From Candidatus Defluviibacterium haderslevense (lineage in GTDB: Bacteria > Bacteroidota > Bacteroidia > Chitinophagales > Saprospiraceae): a DNA stretch of 64,000 nt. A program made the position numbers and the translations under genes. Under the pieces are notes generated by a model, which did no database searches, had not been told where the DNA came from, and saw only the letters and a program-made list of their open reading frames with translations. The stretch spans positions 3,423,501-3,487,500 of the forward strand of contig JADJRL010000003.1 of the NCBI GenBank assembly GCA_016712225.1, written 5' to 3'. Shown in pieces: positions 47,352 to 55,723 of the stretch. Numbering within the stretch: the first letter of the stretch is position 1; every line of letters begins with the position of its first letter.

Positions 47352-48662
47352 TTATTTAGCGCAATCTATAATTCCTTTTATTTTGCCAATAGATTTAACT
47401 TGAATCGTTTTTTTCTCCCAAATTGAATTGTCCGTTTCCAAAATTGAATTATGTGTACTCAATTCGACTTCAGCTGGAGTTTTTTTAATATCTAAAGTTG
47501 AAGATTGACCTAGGCAATTAAGACCATTCTTGTTGGTATTAAACATAGCAAAACTTAAAGTTTTGTCATAAATCACTTGACAATCACCGGATTTACTCAA
47601 ACTTAAATGTCTTATTTGTTCATAGGGTTTAGTGGTATTAAATGAATTCCACTTTATATCTCCATCAACTGTTAGGCCAGCTCTTAACATACCACCAGCA
47701 TGGCCATAAGAATCGGCTGTAAAAACGATATCTTGCTTATCATCTAAAACTGCTGTTTTAATAGCAAGTTCTGCATTGGTTTGATAGGTATTGGCCCAAA
47801 TTATTGTTCCTTTGATGTCCGTCTTAATGATAAATAAGTCTATCCGTTTAGAAATCGAAATGGCTGATCCAAAATAATAAACGGTACCATATGTCGTTTC
47901 CAGGACTTTGCGAATATCGAAGTCCGTAAATTTTTCCCGGTCTATAATAAATTGAAATTGACTGACTATTTCACCTGTTTTAGAAATTCTAAGTGTCGGT
48001 GCAATAAAATATTTTCTACGAGTGGTACCGTCTATGTAGGCACCTTTTTGTTTGAAGTGCATTAAGAAATCTCCGCTCTTAGTTGGTATTAAATCAGACA
48101 TAACATCTACCAAATCTACTTTTTTGGTCCACTTGATCTCACCTTCTTTATTAACCAAGGTTAAGTATGCATAGTAAGGCGTTGATAGTGGATTTTTACT
48201 GATTACAAGTATATTTCCTTGGGCATCACAAGCACCTGCGGGCTCTTCGAATGCTTGTAACTGAGCATTGCTGTAAGTCCATTGGGTTTCCATTTGTTTG
48301 TTGACACAAGTAATTAAAGCATTTCTTCCTTCGAAACCATAACCCGAAAACACAAAATTGTTTCCAGAATGAAAACCCTTTTCTAATCGAAAATCATTTA
48401 AACTATTTCCAAAAGTAAAACCATCACATTGATCTGAACCATATTTTGCTAAAATGACAAACCCATCTTTCCGTGTGGATCCATTGGATTGCTCCGCATA
48501 TTTTGAGCTTTCACCACAAATGGCCACTTGATCCGTCTCGAAATTCACCGCATCACAGGTAATTCCTTTGTTATCCAGATGCATTGCCTTTTGTCCTCCG
48601 GATTGAACACTACAAGCACATGCCACACACAACAATAATAACAATCGATACATAGGGTTCAT
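47352..48662 (-). CDS. Putative lipoprotein with propeller-like repeats, function unknown
   Basis: A 436-aa protein; the start at MNPMYRLLLLL is preferred because it puts a lipoprotein-like signal (LLLLLCVACACSVQSG) at the N-terminus, although the lipobox is not a clean consensus. The body has repeated strand sets ending in a W (GEIKWTKKVDLV, GTIIWANTYQTN, GDIKWNSFNTTK), spaced roughly 90-110 aa apart, which suggests a beta-propeller of the kind that records event data. No catalytic motif is seen. It is a stand-alone leftward gene. Confidence 0.7.
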   Translation of the reverse strand: MNPMYRLLLLLCVACACSVQSGGQKAMHLDNKGITCDAVNFETDQVAICGESSKYAEQSNGSTRKDGFVILAKYGSDQCDGFTFGNSLNDFRLEKGFHSGNNFVFSGYGFEGRNALITCVNKQMETQWTYSNAQLQAFEEPAGACDAQGNILVISKNPLSTPYYAYLTLVNKEGEIKWTKKVDLVDVMSDLIPTKSGDFLMHFKQKGAYIDGTTRRKYFIAPTLRISKTGEIVSQFQFIIDREKFTDFDIRKVLETTYGTVYYFGSAISISKRIDLFIIKTDIKGTIIWANTYQTNAELAIKTAVLDDKQDIVFTADSYGHAGGMLRAGLTVDGDIKWNSFNTTKPYEQIRHLSLSKSGDCQVIYDKTLSFAMFNTNKNGLNCLGQSSTLDIKKTPAEVELSTHNSILETDNSIWEKKTIQVKSIGKIKGIIDCAK

Positions 48663-49127
48663 TTTTTGTGCAAAGATGGGAAAGAAATAGAATATGGACA
48701 AGGGAGAAACAAGAGTTGTCTTTATCTTGTCAAATGATAGGTTTCAAATGAATAAATAAAATTGTAGATATTTTATTGGAGTAGATTTTTGCGATTTATT
48801 TTCTAGAATGAATTCAAATTATTTTTTAATAAAAAAAATGTATTAAGGCGATTATAAATAGTGTAATCAAAGATAAAATGAAATTAAAATTTTACTAAAC
48901 GTAAATATTAAATTCATTTTTTTGAGATAATGAAAGAAATATATAACACACGGTAATGTTTAGATTTAAATTGAAAATTATAAATCGTTCATTAAGGAAA
49001 AATGGTCAAAGTATATTGTAACGAAACAGTAAATGAATTTTGATTGGAATAATTGAAAAACAAAAAGGGTATTAAATTTAGTTACTTTAAAAATTATTTC
49101 TTTTTATTTGTGAGTAGATTAAATTTG
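48663..49127. other. A/T-rich intergenic region between a lipoprotein gene and tRNA-Ala
   Basis: About 465 bases, very rich in A and T, with no open frame of note, no hairpin-plus-T-tract and no recognisable RNA. It must hold the promoter of the leftward lipoprotein gene; the element ATCTTTG just upstream of that start is a partial match only. Confidence 0.4.
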
Positions 49128-49201
<74 letters not shown>

Positions 49202-49313
49202 AAGAGAATTATTTAGGCTGTATTATAATAGCTTATGGAAAACTTACATATAGTATCCGATAAGTTCGGCAAAGGTAATTGGATTTTCGATATTTGGGAA
49301 GTAAAATTTAGTG

Positions 49314-49712
49314 TCAATCTTCAATGTCATCCCAATCAAATGTCGGTTCTTTGATGCTATCGATATCCCTCCTTTCGCGTTTCGTGGGTCGGCCTGTTCC
49401 TTTCTCACGAAATTCACTTTGTGCTCCTCCAATATACCATTCGTTGAATTTATTCAACTCTTGTTCTGGGGTTAAATTTTCATAACAGGTGACTGCAATT
49501 GGGGCGCCAACTCTGGAAGGTATTAACTTGTTTACTTTGAAAACCAGGTTGAAATTATTTTTTCGGATGGTTAGTACTAGACCTTCCTTAATGATATATG
49601 AAGCTTTTACAGCTGCGTCATTTACTTTGATCTTTCCGGATTTACAGGCATCTGCTGCTATGGTTCTGGATTTGTATAAACGGACAGCCCAAAGCCACTT
49701 GTCAATTCTCAT
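49314..49712 (-). CDS. hslR: Hsp15-like S4-domain RNA-binding protein
   Basis: A 132-aa protein with an N-terminal S4 RNA-binding domain (MRIDKWLWAVRLYKSRT, ACKSGKIKVND) and a basic/acidic tail (GTGRPTKRERRDID). DKWLWxxRxxKSR is the signature of the Hsp15 family, which binds stalled 50S subunits carrying nascent tRNA. Length fits. It follows the PPK2 gene by 7 bases, so the two are probably one transcript. Confidence 0.9.
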   Translation of the reverse strand: MRIDKWLWAVRLYKSRTIAADACKSGKIKVNDAAVKASYIIKEGLVLTIRKNNFNLVFKVNKLIPSRVGAPIAVTCYENLTPEQELNKFNEWYIGGAQSEFREKGTGRPTKRERRDIDSIKEPTFDWDDIED

Positions 49713-49719
49713 AATGTAA

Positions 49720-50469
49720 TTAAGATTGGCTTTCTATCAGTGGATATTCTGGATTTAAATTGGATAATGTTTCATAGACTTTTTTAGCAACGATGTAATC
49801 CCGATACCATCGGTGATCTGCAGGAACGATCATCCAAGGGATATCACTGCCATTAATTGCTGCTTCATAGTATCGCATATATTTATCCCATAATTTGCTC
49901 TCTTCATAATCGGCAGGGTTGAATTTCCATTGTTTTCCGGGTGTGGTTTTTCGTTCATCTAATTTTTCTAATTGCCTTTCATGTGAGATGTGTAAATAAA
50001 ATTTTAGAATAGTGGTTTGATTGTCTTCTTGTAATAGTTTTTCAAAATTGTTTATGGCTTCAAGTCTCATCAATGCCCGGTCATCATTTATCCATTCATG
50101 AACCCGCTGAATTAAAATGTCCTCATAATGGGATCTAATAAATATTTTTATTTGTCCTTTAGCTGGCGTTTGTTTATGGATGCGCCATAAAAAATCATGT
50201 GCAAATTCTTCTTCTGTGGGTTTTTTAAAAGCATAGGCATCAATACATAAAGTTGGACATGATTCGAATACATTTTTTGCGGCACCATCTTTACCGCTTG
50301 CATCCATTCCTTGTAAAACAATAAGTAGGCTGCTTTTTTTTTCGGCAAATAATTTATCAGCCAGAATACCAATGTTTTCAATAAGTTCTTTGGTCTCCTT
50401 TTTAATATTTTTTTTATTGATTTTTTTTGGAGCGCTTGTAGCTAGTTTTGAAAGAATTATTTTACCCAT
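49720..50469 (-). CDS. ppk2: Polyphosphate kinase 2 family protein (class III-like)
   Basis: A 249-aa P-loop phosphotransferase of normal PPK2 length. Walker A is in LQGMDASGKDGAAKNVF, and the Walker B/lid region reads IFIRSHYEDILIQRVHEW. RSHYED-type motifs are typical of class III PPK2, whose members use polyphosphate to phosphorylate AMP and/or ADP. The C-terminal WMIVPADHRWYRDYIVAK is also characteristic. Hsp15 follows at 7 bases and the DUF58 gene ends 16 bases upstream, giving a possible leftward operon. The class is inferred from the motif; nucleotide preference cannot be read. Confidence 0.92.
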   Translation of the reverse strand: MGKIILSKLATSAPKKINKKNIKKETKELIENIGILADKLFAEKKSSLLIVLQGMDASGKDGAAKNVFESCPTLCIDAYAFKKPTEEEFAHDFLWRIHKQTPAKGQIKIFIRSHYEDILIQRVHEWINDDRALMRLEAINNFEKLLQEDNQTTILKFYLHISHERQLEKLDERKTTPGKQWKFNPADYEESKLWDKYMRYYEAAINGSDIPWMIVPADHRWYRDYIVAKKVYETLSNLNPEYPLIESQS

Positions 50470-50485
50470 ATTATTGAAATTTAAA

Positions 50486-51412
50486 TTAATTCATTTTTTT
50501 TCTTTTAACTAAAAATGATTGTAATATATAATTATATCCTGCGTGAATATCTGATTCATTATAATCTATACGATATTGTATACATTTAGATTTGATACTA
50601 TCATGATATTTTTGGATGTTATTTAAATATTTTTCTTTGATTTGGTGAGTCTGAAGTCTTACTTTTTCACCAGTTTCCATGTCAACAAACTGATAAGGTC
50701 TGTTTTCAAAATTGAATTCTAATTCCAGATTTCGATCCACAACATGAAATAAAATGACTTCATGTTTGTTGTGTTTTAAATGTTGAATGGCAGTAAAAAT
50801 GTCATCAAGTTTATCTGCATGGTCAAACATATCTGTAAATAAGATAACCAGTGATCTTTTATGAATCTGATCTGCTATTTGGTGGAGTGATTCTGCTGCG
50901 GAGGTCGTTCGATATGCAGTTGGAGCTTGCATTCGTTGCTCCAGATAATTAAGTAGCAACTGGTAATGCGTTGTGCTCGATTTTGTTGTTGAATGGACCT
51001 GAATTTCTTGATCAAAAAGGGATAAGCCGAATGCATCTCTCTGTTTTTTAAGTAAATTCATAATGCACGCGGCTGCTAGTGCTGAGAATTTATACTTATT
51101 CAAAATAAGTCCAGACGAAAGTTTTTCCTCAGGAAAATACATGGATGAGGAGATGTCAATAACTAGTTGACATCTTAAATTGGTTTCCTCTTCATACCTT
51201 TTGGAATATAATTTATCGGTGCGGCCATATACTTTCCAATCAATATTTTTTGTGGATTCTCCGGTATTGTAGATCCGATGTTCAGCAAATTCAACACTAA
51301 AGCCATGGAATGGTGATTTATGTAGTCCAATAATAAAACCTTCCACCACTTGACTAGCCAATAATTCCAGATGATTAAAAGCCTGAACAGGAAATTGATC
51401 AAAAAAACTCAT
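50486..51412 (-). CDS. DUF58 domain protein with vWA-like region
   Basis: A 308-aa protein: EFAEHRIYNTGESTKNIDWK and the conserved RTDKLYSKRYEEETN precede LVIDISSSMYF, a MIDAS-like DxSxS metal site, and a later LVILFTDMFDH. This is the DUF58 family, usually encoded with a MoxR AAA ATPase. No MoxR gene is adjacent here; the gene sits between trxA (behind a terminator) and ppk2. It is cytoplasmic, with no membrane segment. Role unknown, perhaps assembly or metal loading of a partner complex. Confidence 0.88.
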   Translation of the reverse strand: MSFFDQFPVQAFNHLELLASQVVEGFIIGLHKSPFHGFSVEFAEHRIYNTGESTKNIDWKVYGRTDKLYSKRYEEETNLRCQLVIDISSSMYFPEEKLSSGLILNKYKFSALAAACIMNLLKKQRDAFGLSLFDQEIQVHSTTKSSTTHYQLLLNYLEQRMQAPTAYRTTSAAESLHQIADQIHKRSLVILFTDMFDHADKLDDIFTAIQHLKHNKHEVILFHVVDRNLELEFNFENRPYQFVDMETGEKVRLQTHQIKEKYLNNIQKYHDSIKSKCIQYRIDYNESDIHAGYNYILQSFLVKRKKMN

Positions 51413-51419
51413 ATCTATA

Positions 51420-51455
51420 AAAAAAAATATGCCCTTATCGTATTCGGATAAGGGC
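51420..51455 (-). terminator. Terminator of trxA
   Basis: GCCCTTATC (51431-51439) pairs with GATAAGGGC (51447-51455). On the minus strand a T-rich tract (ATATTTTTTT) follows. It separates the thioredoxin gene from the DUF58 gene, so some read-through would be needed for joint transcription. Confidence 0.9.
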
Positions 51456-51479
51456 TGTGATGATTCCTATTTAATTCTA

Positions 51480-51800
51480 TTAATTGACTAAAGCGTCAAT
51501 TTTTTGTTTTAAAGTGGCTTTAGTAGCAGTTCCTACATGTTTTTCAACAACCTGACCATTCTTTATAAATAGTATTGTAGGAATTGATCGAACTCCAAAT
51601 TGGGTTGAAACCTGCGGATTATGATCCACATTAAGTTTTCCAATTTTTACTTTACCCGCATATTCAGTGGATAATTCATCAATAATCGGTCCTACAAGCC
51701 GACAAGGGCCACACCATTCAGCCCAAAAATCAACAACGGAAACACTATCTGGTGCCAATGCATCAGTTGGAAAGTTGCTATCTGTAAATTCAAATGCCAT
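51480..51800 (-). CDS. trxA: Thioredoxin
   Basis: A 106-aa protein of classic length with DFWAEWCGPCRLVGPII (active site WCGPC), NVDHNPQVSTQFGVRSIPT (cis-Pro in SIPT) and the final helix region. It is a cytoplasmic dithiol reductant, with no signal peptide. Its 5' side diverges from the DUF3810 gene across about 80 bases, and a terminator follows its stop. Confidence 0.97.
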   Translation of the reverse strand: MAFEFTDSNFPTDALAPDSVSVVDFWAEWCGPCRLVGPIIDELSTEYAGKVKIGKLNVDHNPQVSTQFGVRSIPTILFIKNGQVVEKHVGTATKATLKQKIDALVN

Positions 51801-51880
51801 GTTTTTTAATTTTTATTAATTGGGAAACAATACCTAGTTTTAAATGGTTCAAATGGGAACATAATATTGTAAATGTAGGT

Positions 51881-52975
51881 ATGTTAAAGATTTTAACAAA
51901 ATCAAATCGGGTCTTATTTATTAGTTTGGTTGTTTGTTTATTGACTTTTAGTCTAGGAATATTACTAAAGCGTTTACCAACAGCCCAGTTGGATGACTTC
52001 TATACCAATACTTTGTATAGAGGATTTCGATTTGTTTGGGATTACAGTGTGGGGTTGCTCCCAATTCCAATTATTTATTTGTGGTTTTTATTTATCGTGG
52101 TAGGTATTATCAGGTTAATTTATCTAACTGTAAAACGGAGAATTTCTGCAATCCGGTTATTGGTTAATTTGATTTCGGGGCTTATGATACACCTCAGTTG
52201 GTTTTATTTAACCTGGGGTTTTAATTATTTTAGAAGTCCTTTAATAGAGCGGTTGCCTCTTAATTTAAACATAAATAAGTATGAATTAAGAGACGCTTAT
52301 TGTGAAATAACTGAAAAAATAACAGTATTAAAATCGAACTTGGTTAATTCAAATTCTAATTTAGAAGGTTTAAGTGACCCAGATTTGAAAAGGATTTTGA
52401 ATGATCAGTTGGGACTACTATTTAATCAATTTAAATTAGTAGACATTCCAAATGTAAATTGTAGAATCATTTGGCCGGGATCTCTTTTGATTTGGGCTTC
52501 AGCTGGTGTATATTGGCCATTTTCAGGTGAAGCTAATATTGATGGTGGTATTCACAGGATTCAAGTACCATTTACCATGGCCCACGAAATGTGTCATGCT
52601 AAAGGGTGGACAGATGAAGGGGAGTGTAATTTTTTAGCTTATCTGGCATGTGATCGGAGTAAGGACATCGAAATAAAATACAGCGGCAATTTAGCTTATT
52701 GGAGGTATTTGAATTCCAGTATGTGGCTCTTAGATCCTGAATGGACCTCTTTTGAATTAGATCAATTAGCTGAAACAATACAAAGTGACCTGAAGGAAAT
52801 ACGCAAAAAAATGGATCGATATCCTGAAGTTTTTGAATCGTTGAGATTACTGTTTTATGACCAATATTTAAAAGTGAATGGAATTCGTTCAGGAATTGAA
52901 AGTTATTCGGATTTGGTTAAGTGGATCATTTCATTTGAACGGGATATTGTTCAAAAGTCAAAACCAACAAAATAA
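51881..52975 (+). CDS. DUF3810 membrane protein with HExxH motif
   Basis: A 364-aa protein; ATG at 51881 (MLKILTKSNR) is chosen because the longer reading overlaps the trxA start. Three hydrophobic segments occupy the first 130 residues (LFISLVVCLLTFSLGILL, LLPIPIIYLWFLFIVVGII, LLVNLISGLMIHLSWFYL). The remainder is soluble and holds FTMAHEMCHAKGWTDEGECN, in which HEMCH fits a zinc-protease HExxH with E further on (DEGE). This matches the DUF3810 family of Bacteroidota. Protease activity is possible but unproven. It is a single gene between two leftward genes. Confidence 0.85.
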   Translation: MLKILTKSNRVLFISLVVCLLTFSLGILLKRLPTAQLDDFYTNTLYRGFRFVWDYSVGLLPIPIIYLWFLFIVVGIIRLIYLTVKRRISAIRLLVNLISGLMIHLSWFYLTWGFNYFRSPLIERLPLNLNINKYELRDAYCEITEKITVLKSNLVNSNSNLEGLSDPDLKRILNDQLGLLFNQFKLVDIPNVNCRIIWPGSLLIWASAGVYWPFSGEANIDGGIHRIQVPFTMAHEMCHAKGWTDEGECNFLAYLACDRSKDIEIKYSGNLAYWRYLNSSMWLLDPEWTSFELDQLAETIQSDLKEIRKKMDRYPEVFESLRLLFYDQYLKVNGIRSGIESYSDLVKWIISFERDIVQKSKPTK

Positions 52976-52979
52976 AAAA

Positions 52980-53003
52980 GGGCCTTTTTTATTAAAAAGA
53001 CCC
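52980..53003 (+). terminator. Possible hairpin terminator after the DUF3810 gene
   Basis: GGG-C-CTTTTT pairs with AAAAAG-A-CCC with one mismatch, just after the stop. There is no clean T-tract outside the stem, so this is a weak call; it may act in both directions between converging genes. Confidence 0.4.
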
Positions 53004-53038
53004 AATTGATAGGTAAAGTTAAATGTGACTTTTATATT

Positions 53039-53272
53039 TTAATTTTCAGATATAATTTGTTTGGCCATGTTTAGTATGGTTTCATCTTCAATCAGAACAA
53101 CACCGCCATTTGGACCAGATTCTAGATGATTCCCACTGTGCTCTAGATGATGTGCTCCGAAATAATTTCTAACGATCTGTTCATCCAAATTAAGTTTAGT
53201 GGCGATTCTGGATATACTGCCACTGGGTAATTGGTGTTTGATTTGACGTAATTCATCTAAGGTTATGTACAT
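53039..53272 (-). CDS. Small helix-turn-helix-like protein
   Basis: A 77-aa protein. Residues about 5-35 (LDELRQIKHQLPSGSISRIA, then TKLNLDEQIVRNYFG) look like an HTH: helix, turn with GSISRIATKL, and a recognition helix. The tail GPNGGVVLIEDETILNMAKQ is an acidic helix. No family name recalled. It is a separate leftward gene before alanine dehydrogenase in gene order, 88 bases from it. A DNA-binding regulator or ribosome-linked factor is a guess. The reading frame is clean and the codon use normal. Confidence 0.68.
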   Translation of the reverse strand: MYITLDELRQIKHQLPSGSISRIATKLNLDEQIVRNYFGAHHLEHSGNHLESGPNGGVVLIEDETILNMAKQIISEN

Positions 53273-53360
53273 ATTTAAGTGGTTTAAAAATGTGAATAAT
53301 AAATCGACCCCTTAAAATAAGACGTTTTTATAATACCTAGATTGTTTTTATATAAAAAAA

Positions 53361-54473
53361 TTATAAAAATTCTTCTACAGAAGTATATTCCAGATCGAAA
53401 GCAGAAGCAACGCCTTTATAAACCACTTTGCCATTAACAATATTAAGTCCTAATTTTAATGAATTATTTTCTTGACATGCTTTCTTCCACCCTTTTTCGG
53501 CAAGTAAGATGGCATATGGTAGGGTAGCATTGGTTAATGCTACTGTGGAAGTATAGGGTACTGCTCCAGGCATATTGGCTACACAATAATGAACCACTTC
53601 ATCAATTATATATATAGGGTCATCGTGAGTTGTAGGTTTGGAAGTTTCAATACAACCTCCTTGATCAATTGCGACATCGACCAATACAGTGCCTGGATGC
53701 ATGGTTTTTAACATATCTCGTGTAACCAGATTTGGGGCTTTTGCACCGGGAATCAATACTGCTCCTACTATTAAGTCATGTGTTCTAACCAGTTCTCTGA
53801 TGGTTAATTCATTAGAATACATGGTAATGACATTAGCCGGCATAACATCAGCAAGGTATCGTAATCGATTTAAACTTATATCTAATAAGGTAACCTGAGC
53901 ACCTAATCCTGCCGCCATTTTAGCTGCTTGCGTACCTACTATACCACCACCTAAAATAAGTACTTTTGCGGGAGGAACGCCTGGCACTCCACCTAAAAGT
54001 ATTCCTTTTCCTTTTTGTGGTTTTTCAAGATATTTAGCCCCTTCTTGTATAGCCATGCGACCAGCTACTTCTGACATGGGAATTAATAATGGTAAGCTTC
54101 TGTCCGGTAATTCAACAGTCTCATATGCTAAACAAACGGCTTCGCTTTTAATCATTGCATTAGTCAACGGTTCATATGATGCGAAATGAAAATAGGTAAA
54201 CAATAATTGGTCTTTCCGGATTAATGGATATTCAGATGCAATGGGTTCCTTAACTTTTATAATCATCTCAGCTATGGCATAAACTTCTTCAATAGTCTTA
54301 AGGATTTTAGCACCCGCATCGATATACTTGTGATCTGGAAATCCACTTCCTTCGCCTGCTGTGGACTGCACATATACATCATGACCGCGTTTGTGAAGTT
54401 CAAAAGCACCTGCAGGGGTTAATGCAACACGATTTTCACTTGATTTAATTTCCTTAGGAACACCAATTATCAT
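53361..54473 (-). CDS. ald: Alanine dehydrogenase
   Basis: A 370-aa protein of family-typical length. MIIGVPKEIKSSENRVALTP, with catalytic Arg in NRVALTP, VKVKEP, and the NAD-binding loop LILGGGIVGTQAAKMAAG are diagnostic of the alanine dehydrogenase/PNT-alpha family; the C-terminal NMPGAVPYTSTVALTNATLP fits ald rather than transhydrogenase. It catalyses L-alanine to pyruvate plus ammonia with NAD+. A 413-base gap with a structured RNA candidate lies upstream, so control by a leader is possible. Confidence 0.95.
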   Translation of the reverse strand: MIIGVPKEIKSSENRVALTPAGAFELHKRGHDVYVQSTAGEGSGFPDHKYIDAGAKILKTIEEVYAIAEMIIKVKEPIASEYPLIRKDQLLFTYFHFASYEPLTNAMIKSEAVCLAYETVELPDRSLPLLIPMSEVAGRMAIQEGAKYLEKPQKGKGILLGGVPGVPPAKVLILGGGIVGTQAAKMAAGLGAQVTLLDISLNRLRYLADVMPANVITMYSNELTIRELVRTHDLIVGAVLIPGAKAPNLVTRDMLKTMHPGTVLVDVAIDQGGCIETSKPTTHDDPIYIIDEVVHYCVANMPGAVPYTSTVALTNATLPYAILLAEKGWKKACQENNSLKLGLNIVNGKVVYKGVASAFDLEYTSVEEFL

Positions 54474-54664
54474 AAATTTCTTTTTAGTTGTGGATAATAA
54501 TGGCGAAAATACAACGCTTACCGATATTCATTTAAATAGAATTCAGTTTTATTTATAATTGATGCACTGTAAAGAAATCGAATATGATATGGATATGAGA
54601 ACTGTATAAATAACTCAAGCTTTAAATTAAGCCTTAGGAAGAATTCCAATGAATATTATGGCCT

Positions 54665-54782
54665 AAAAAAAAGAATGCCCGTATACGTTATACGGGCAAA
54701 TCTTCATTTAATAACCAAAACTCAAAACTCAGATTATCCTTATCCAAATTCTGTGCCAACTTTTGTCGAAAATGAAGATTTG
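54665..54782 (-). ncRNA. Candidate small structured RNA ending in a terminator
   Basis: Read on the minus strand, CAAATCTTCATTT (54782-54770) pairs perfectly over 13 bases with AAATGAAGATTTG (54709-54697), enclosing about 60 bases. Immediately after it a 9-bp hairpin GCCCGTATA/TATACGGGC (54697-54677, 3-base loop) is followed by ATTC and eight T. A near -7 promoter (TAATTTTA) lies upstream on the same strand. This looks like a small RNA of about 110-130 bases with its own terminator, or the structured end of the mqnD transcript. A 6S-like RNA of Bacteroidota is one possibility. Confidence 0.55.
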
Positions 54783-54886
54783 TAAGGTATTTAGACTTAA
54801 AATTAATAAAATCAGTTGTGTGTTCTATAAAGAAAATACTTAAATTAATATTATTATATATATCTTAATAGTTGTATAACATGTAT

Positions 54887-55723
54887 TTATATAAAATTTA
54901 AGGTGCTTGTATCCAAAGTAGGGTGCGACAAGGTAAATAATTTATGAATGGCTGCTATAGAAGCGGAGTTGAACGAATAGCTGTGTTCATTGACATAAAG
55001 GTCAATGTGTTTTTTAATGACCTCCTCACTTAATTCCTGCGCATGTTGTGCAATAAATCGATAAATCTTTGGATAATGATCATTTGAAAATGTGATAGAC
55101 GCTTGAATATTAGCTTTGATTTGAAGTTTAAGTTCAGGATTCAGACTCCTTTTAATTGCTATTAATCCCAATGGTATAGGGAGTTGATTTTGTTCTACCC
55201 AATGACTTCCTAAATCCAAAAGTTTGAATAGGCCTTTGGATTCGTAGGTAAAACGGTTTTCATGGATTATCACCCCGGCATCAACCTGGTGATTAAGAAC
55301 CAAGGATTCTATTTGTGAAAAAACAACATTTTGTAATTTTTTTGCTGATGGGAAGGCAAATTTGAATAGGAAATGAGCTGTTGTATGAACACCTGGGAGT
55401 GCTATTTTTAGATTTGGAATTTCATTTAATTCTATGTTGTGATTTGCTATTAACAGTGGACCATTATTAGTGCCTAAGGCACCACCACAACTCAGGATAT
55501 CATATTGGTCTATAATTTCAGGAAACTTTGCTGCACTTACTTTAATCAGATCGAATTGCCCTGAAGGAGCCAGTATATTTAATTCTTCAATATCATAATA
55601 CTGGGCTTCAACTTCGTGATGTTGCGGAGCTGAAATCATTTGATTGATCCATGGTCCAAAAATAAATGTATCATTTGGACAAGGGGATATTGCCAGACTT
55701 AGTTTATTTTTGTGTCTATTCAT
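54887..55723 (-). CDS. mqnD: 1,4-dihydroxy-6-naphthoate synthase (menaquinone, futalosine route)
   Basis: A 278-aa protein with the MqnD signature SPCPNDTFIFGPW near the N-terminus and the later segments LPIPLGLIAIKRSL and IDLYVNEHSYSF. It has a periplasmic-binding-protein fold and no signal peptide, as expected for MqnD. It converts cyclic dehypoxanthinyl futalosine to 1,4-dihydroxy-6-naphthoate. Its ATG overlaps the ATG of the divergent pseudouridine synthase gene: the sequence CATG holds both. Confidence 0.95.
   Translation of the reverse strand: MNRHKNKLSLAISPCPNDTFIFGPWINQMISAPQHHEVEAQYYDIEELNILAPSGQFDLIKVSAAKFPEIIDQYDILSCGGALGTNNGPLLIANHNIELNEIPNLKIALPGVHTTAHFLFKFAFPSAKKLQNVVFSQIESLVLNHQVDAGVIIHENRFTYESKGLFKLLDLGSHWVEQNQLPIPLGLIAIKRSLNPELKLQIKANIQASITFSNDHYPKIYRFIAQHAQELSEEVIKKHIDLYVNEHSYSFNSASIAAIHKLFTLSHPTLDTSTLNFI

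Noticed and set aside
53361..54473. NAD(P) transhydrogenase alpha subunit as an alternative to alanine dehydrogenase
   Set aside because: Length of 370 aa, and no beta subunit gene or membrane part nearby.
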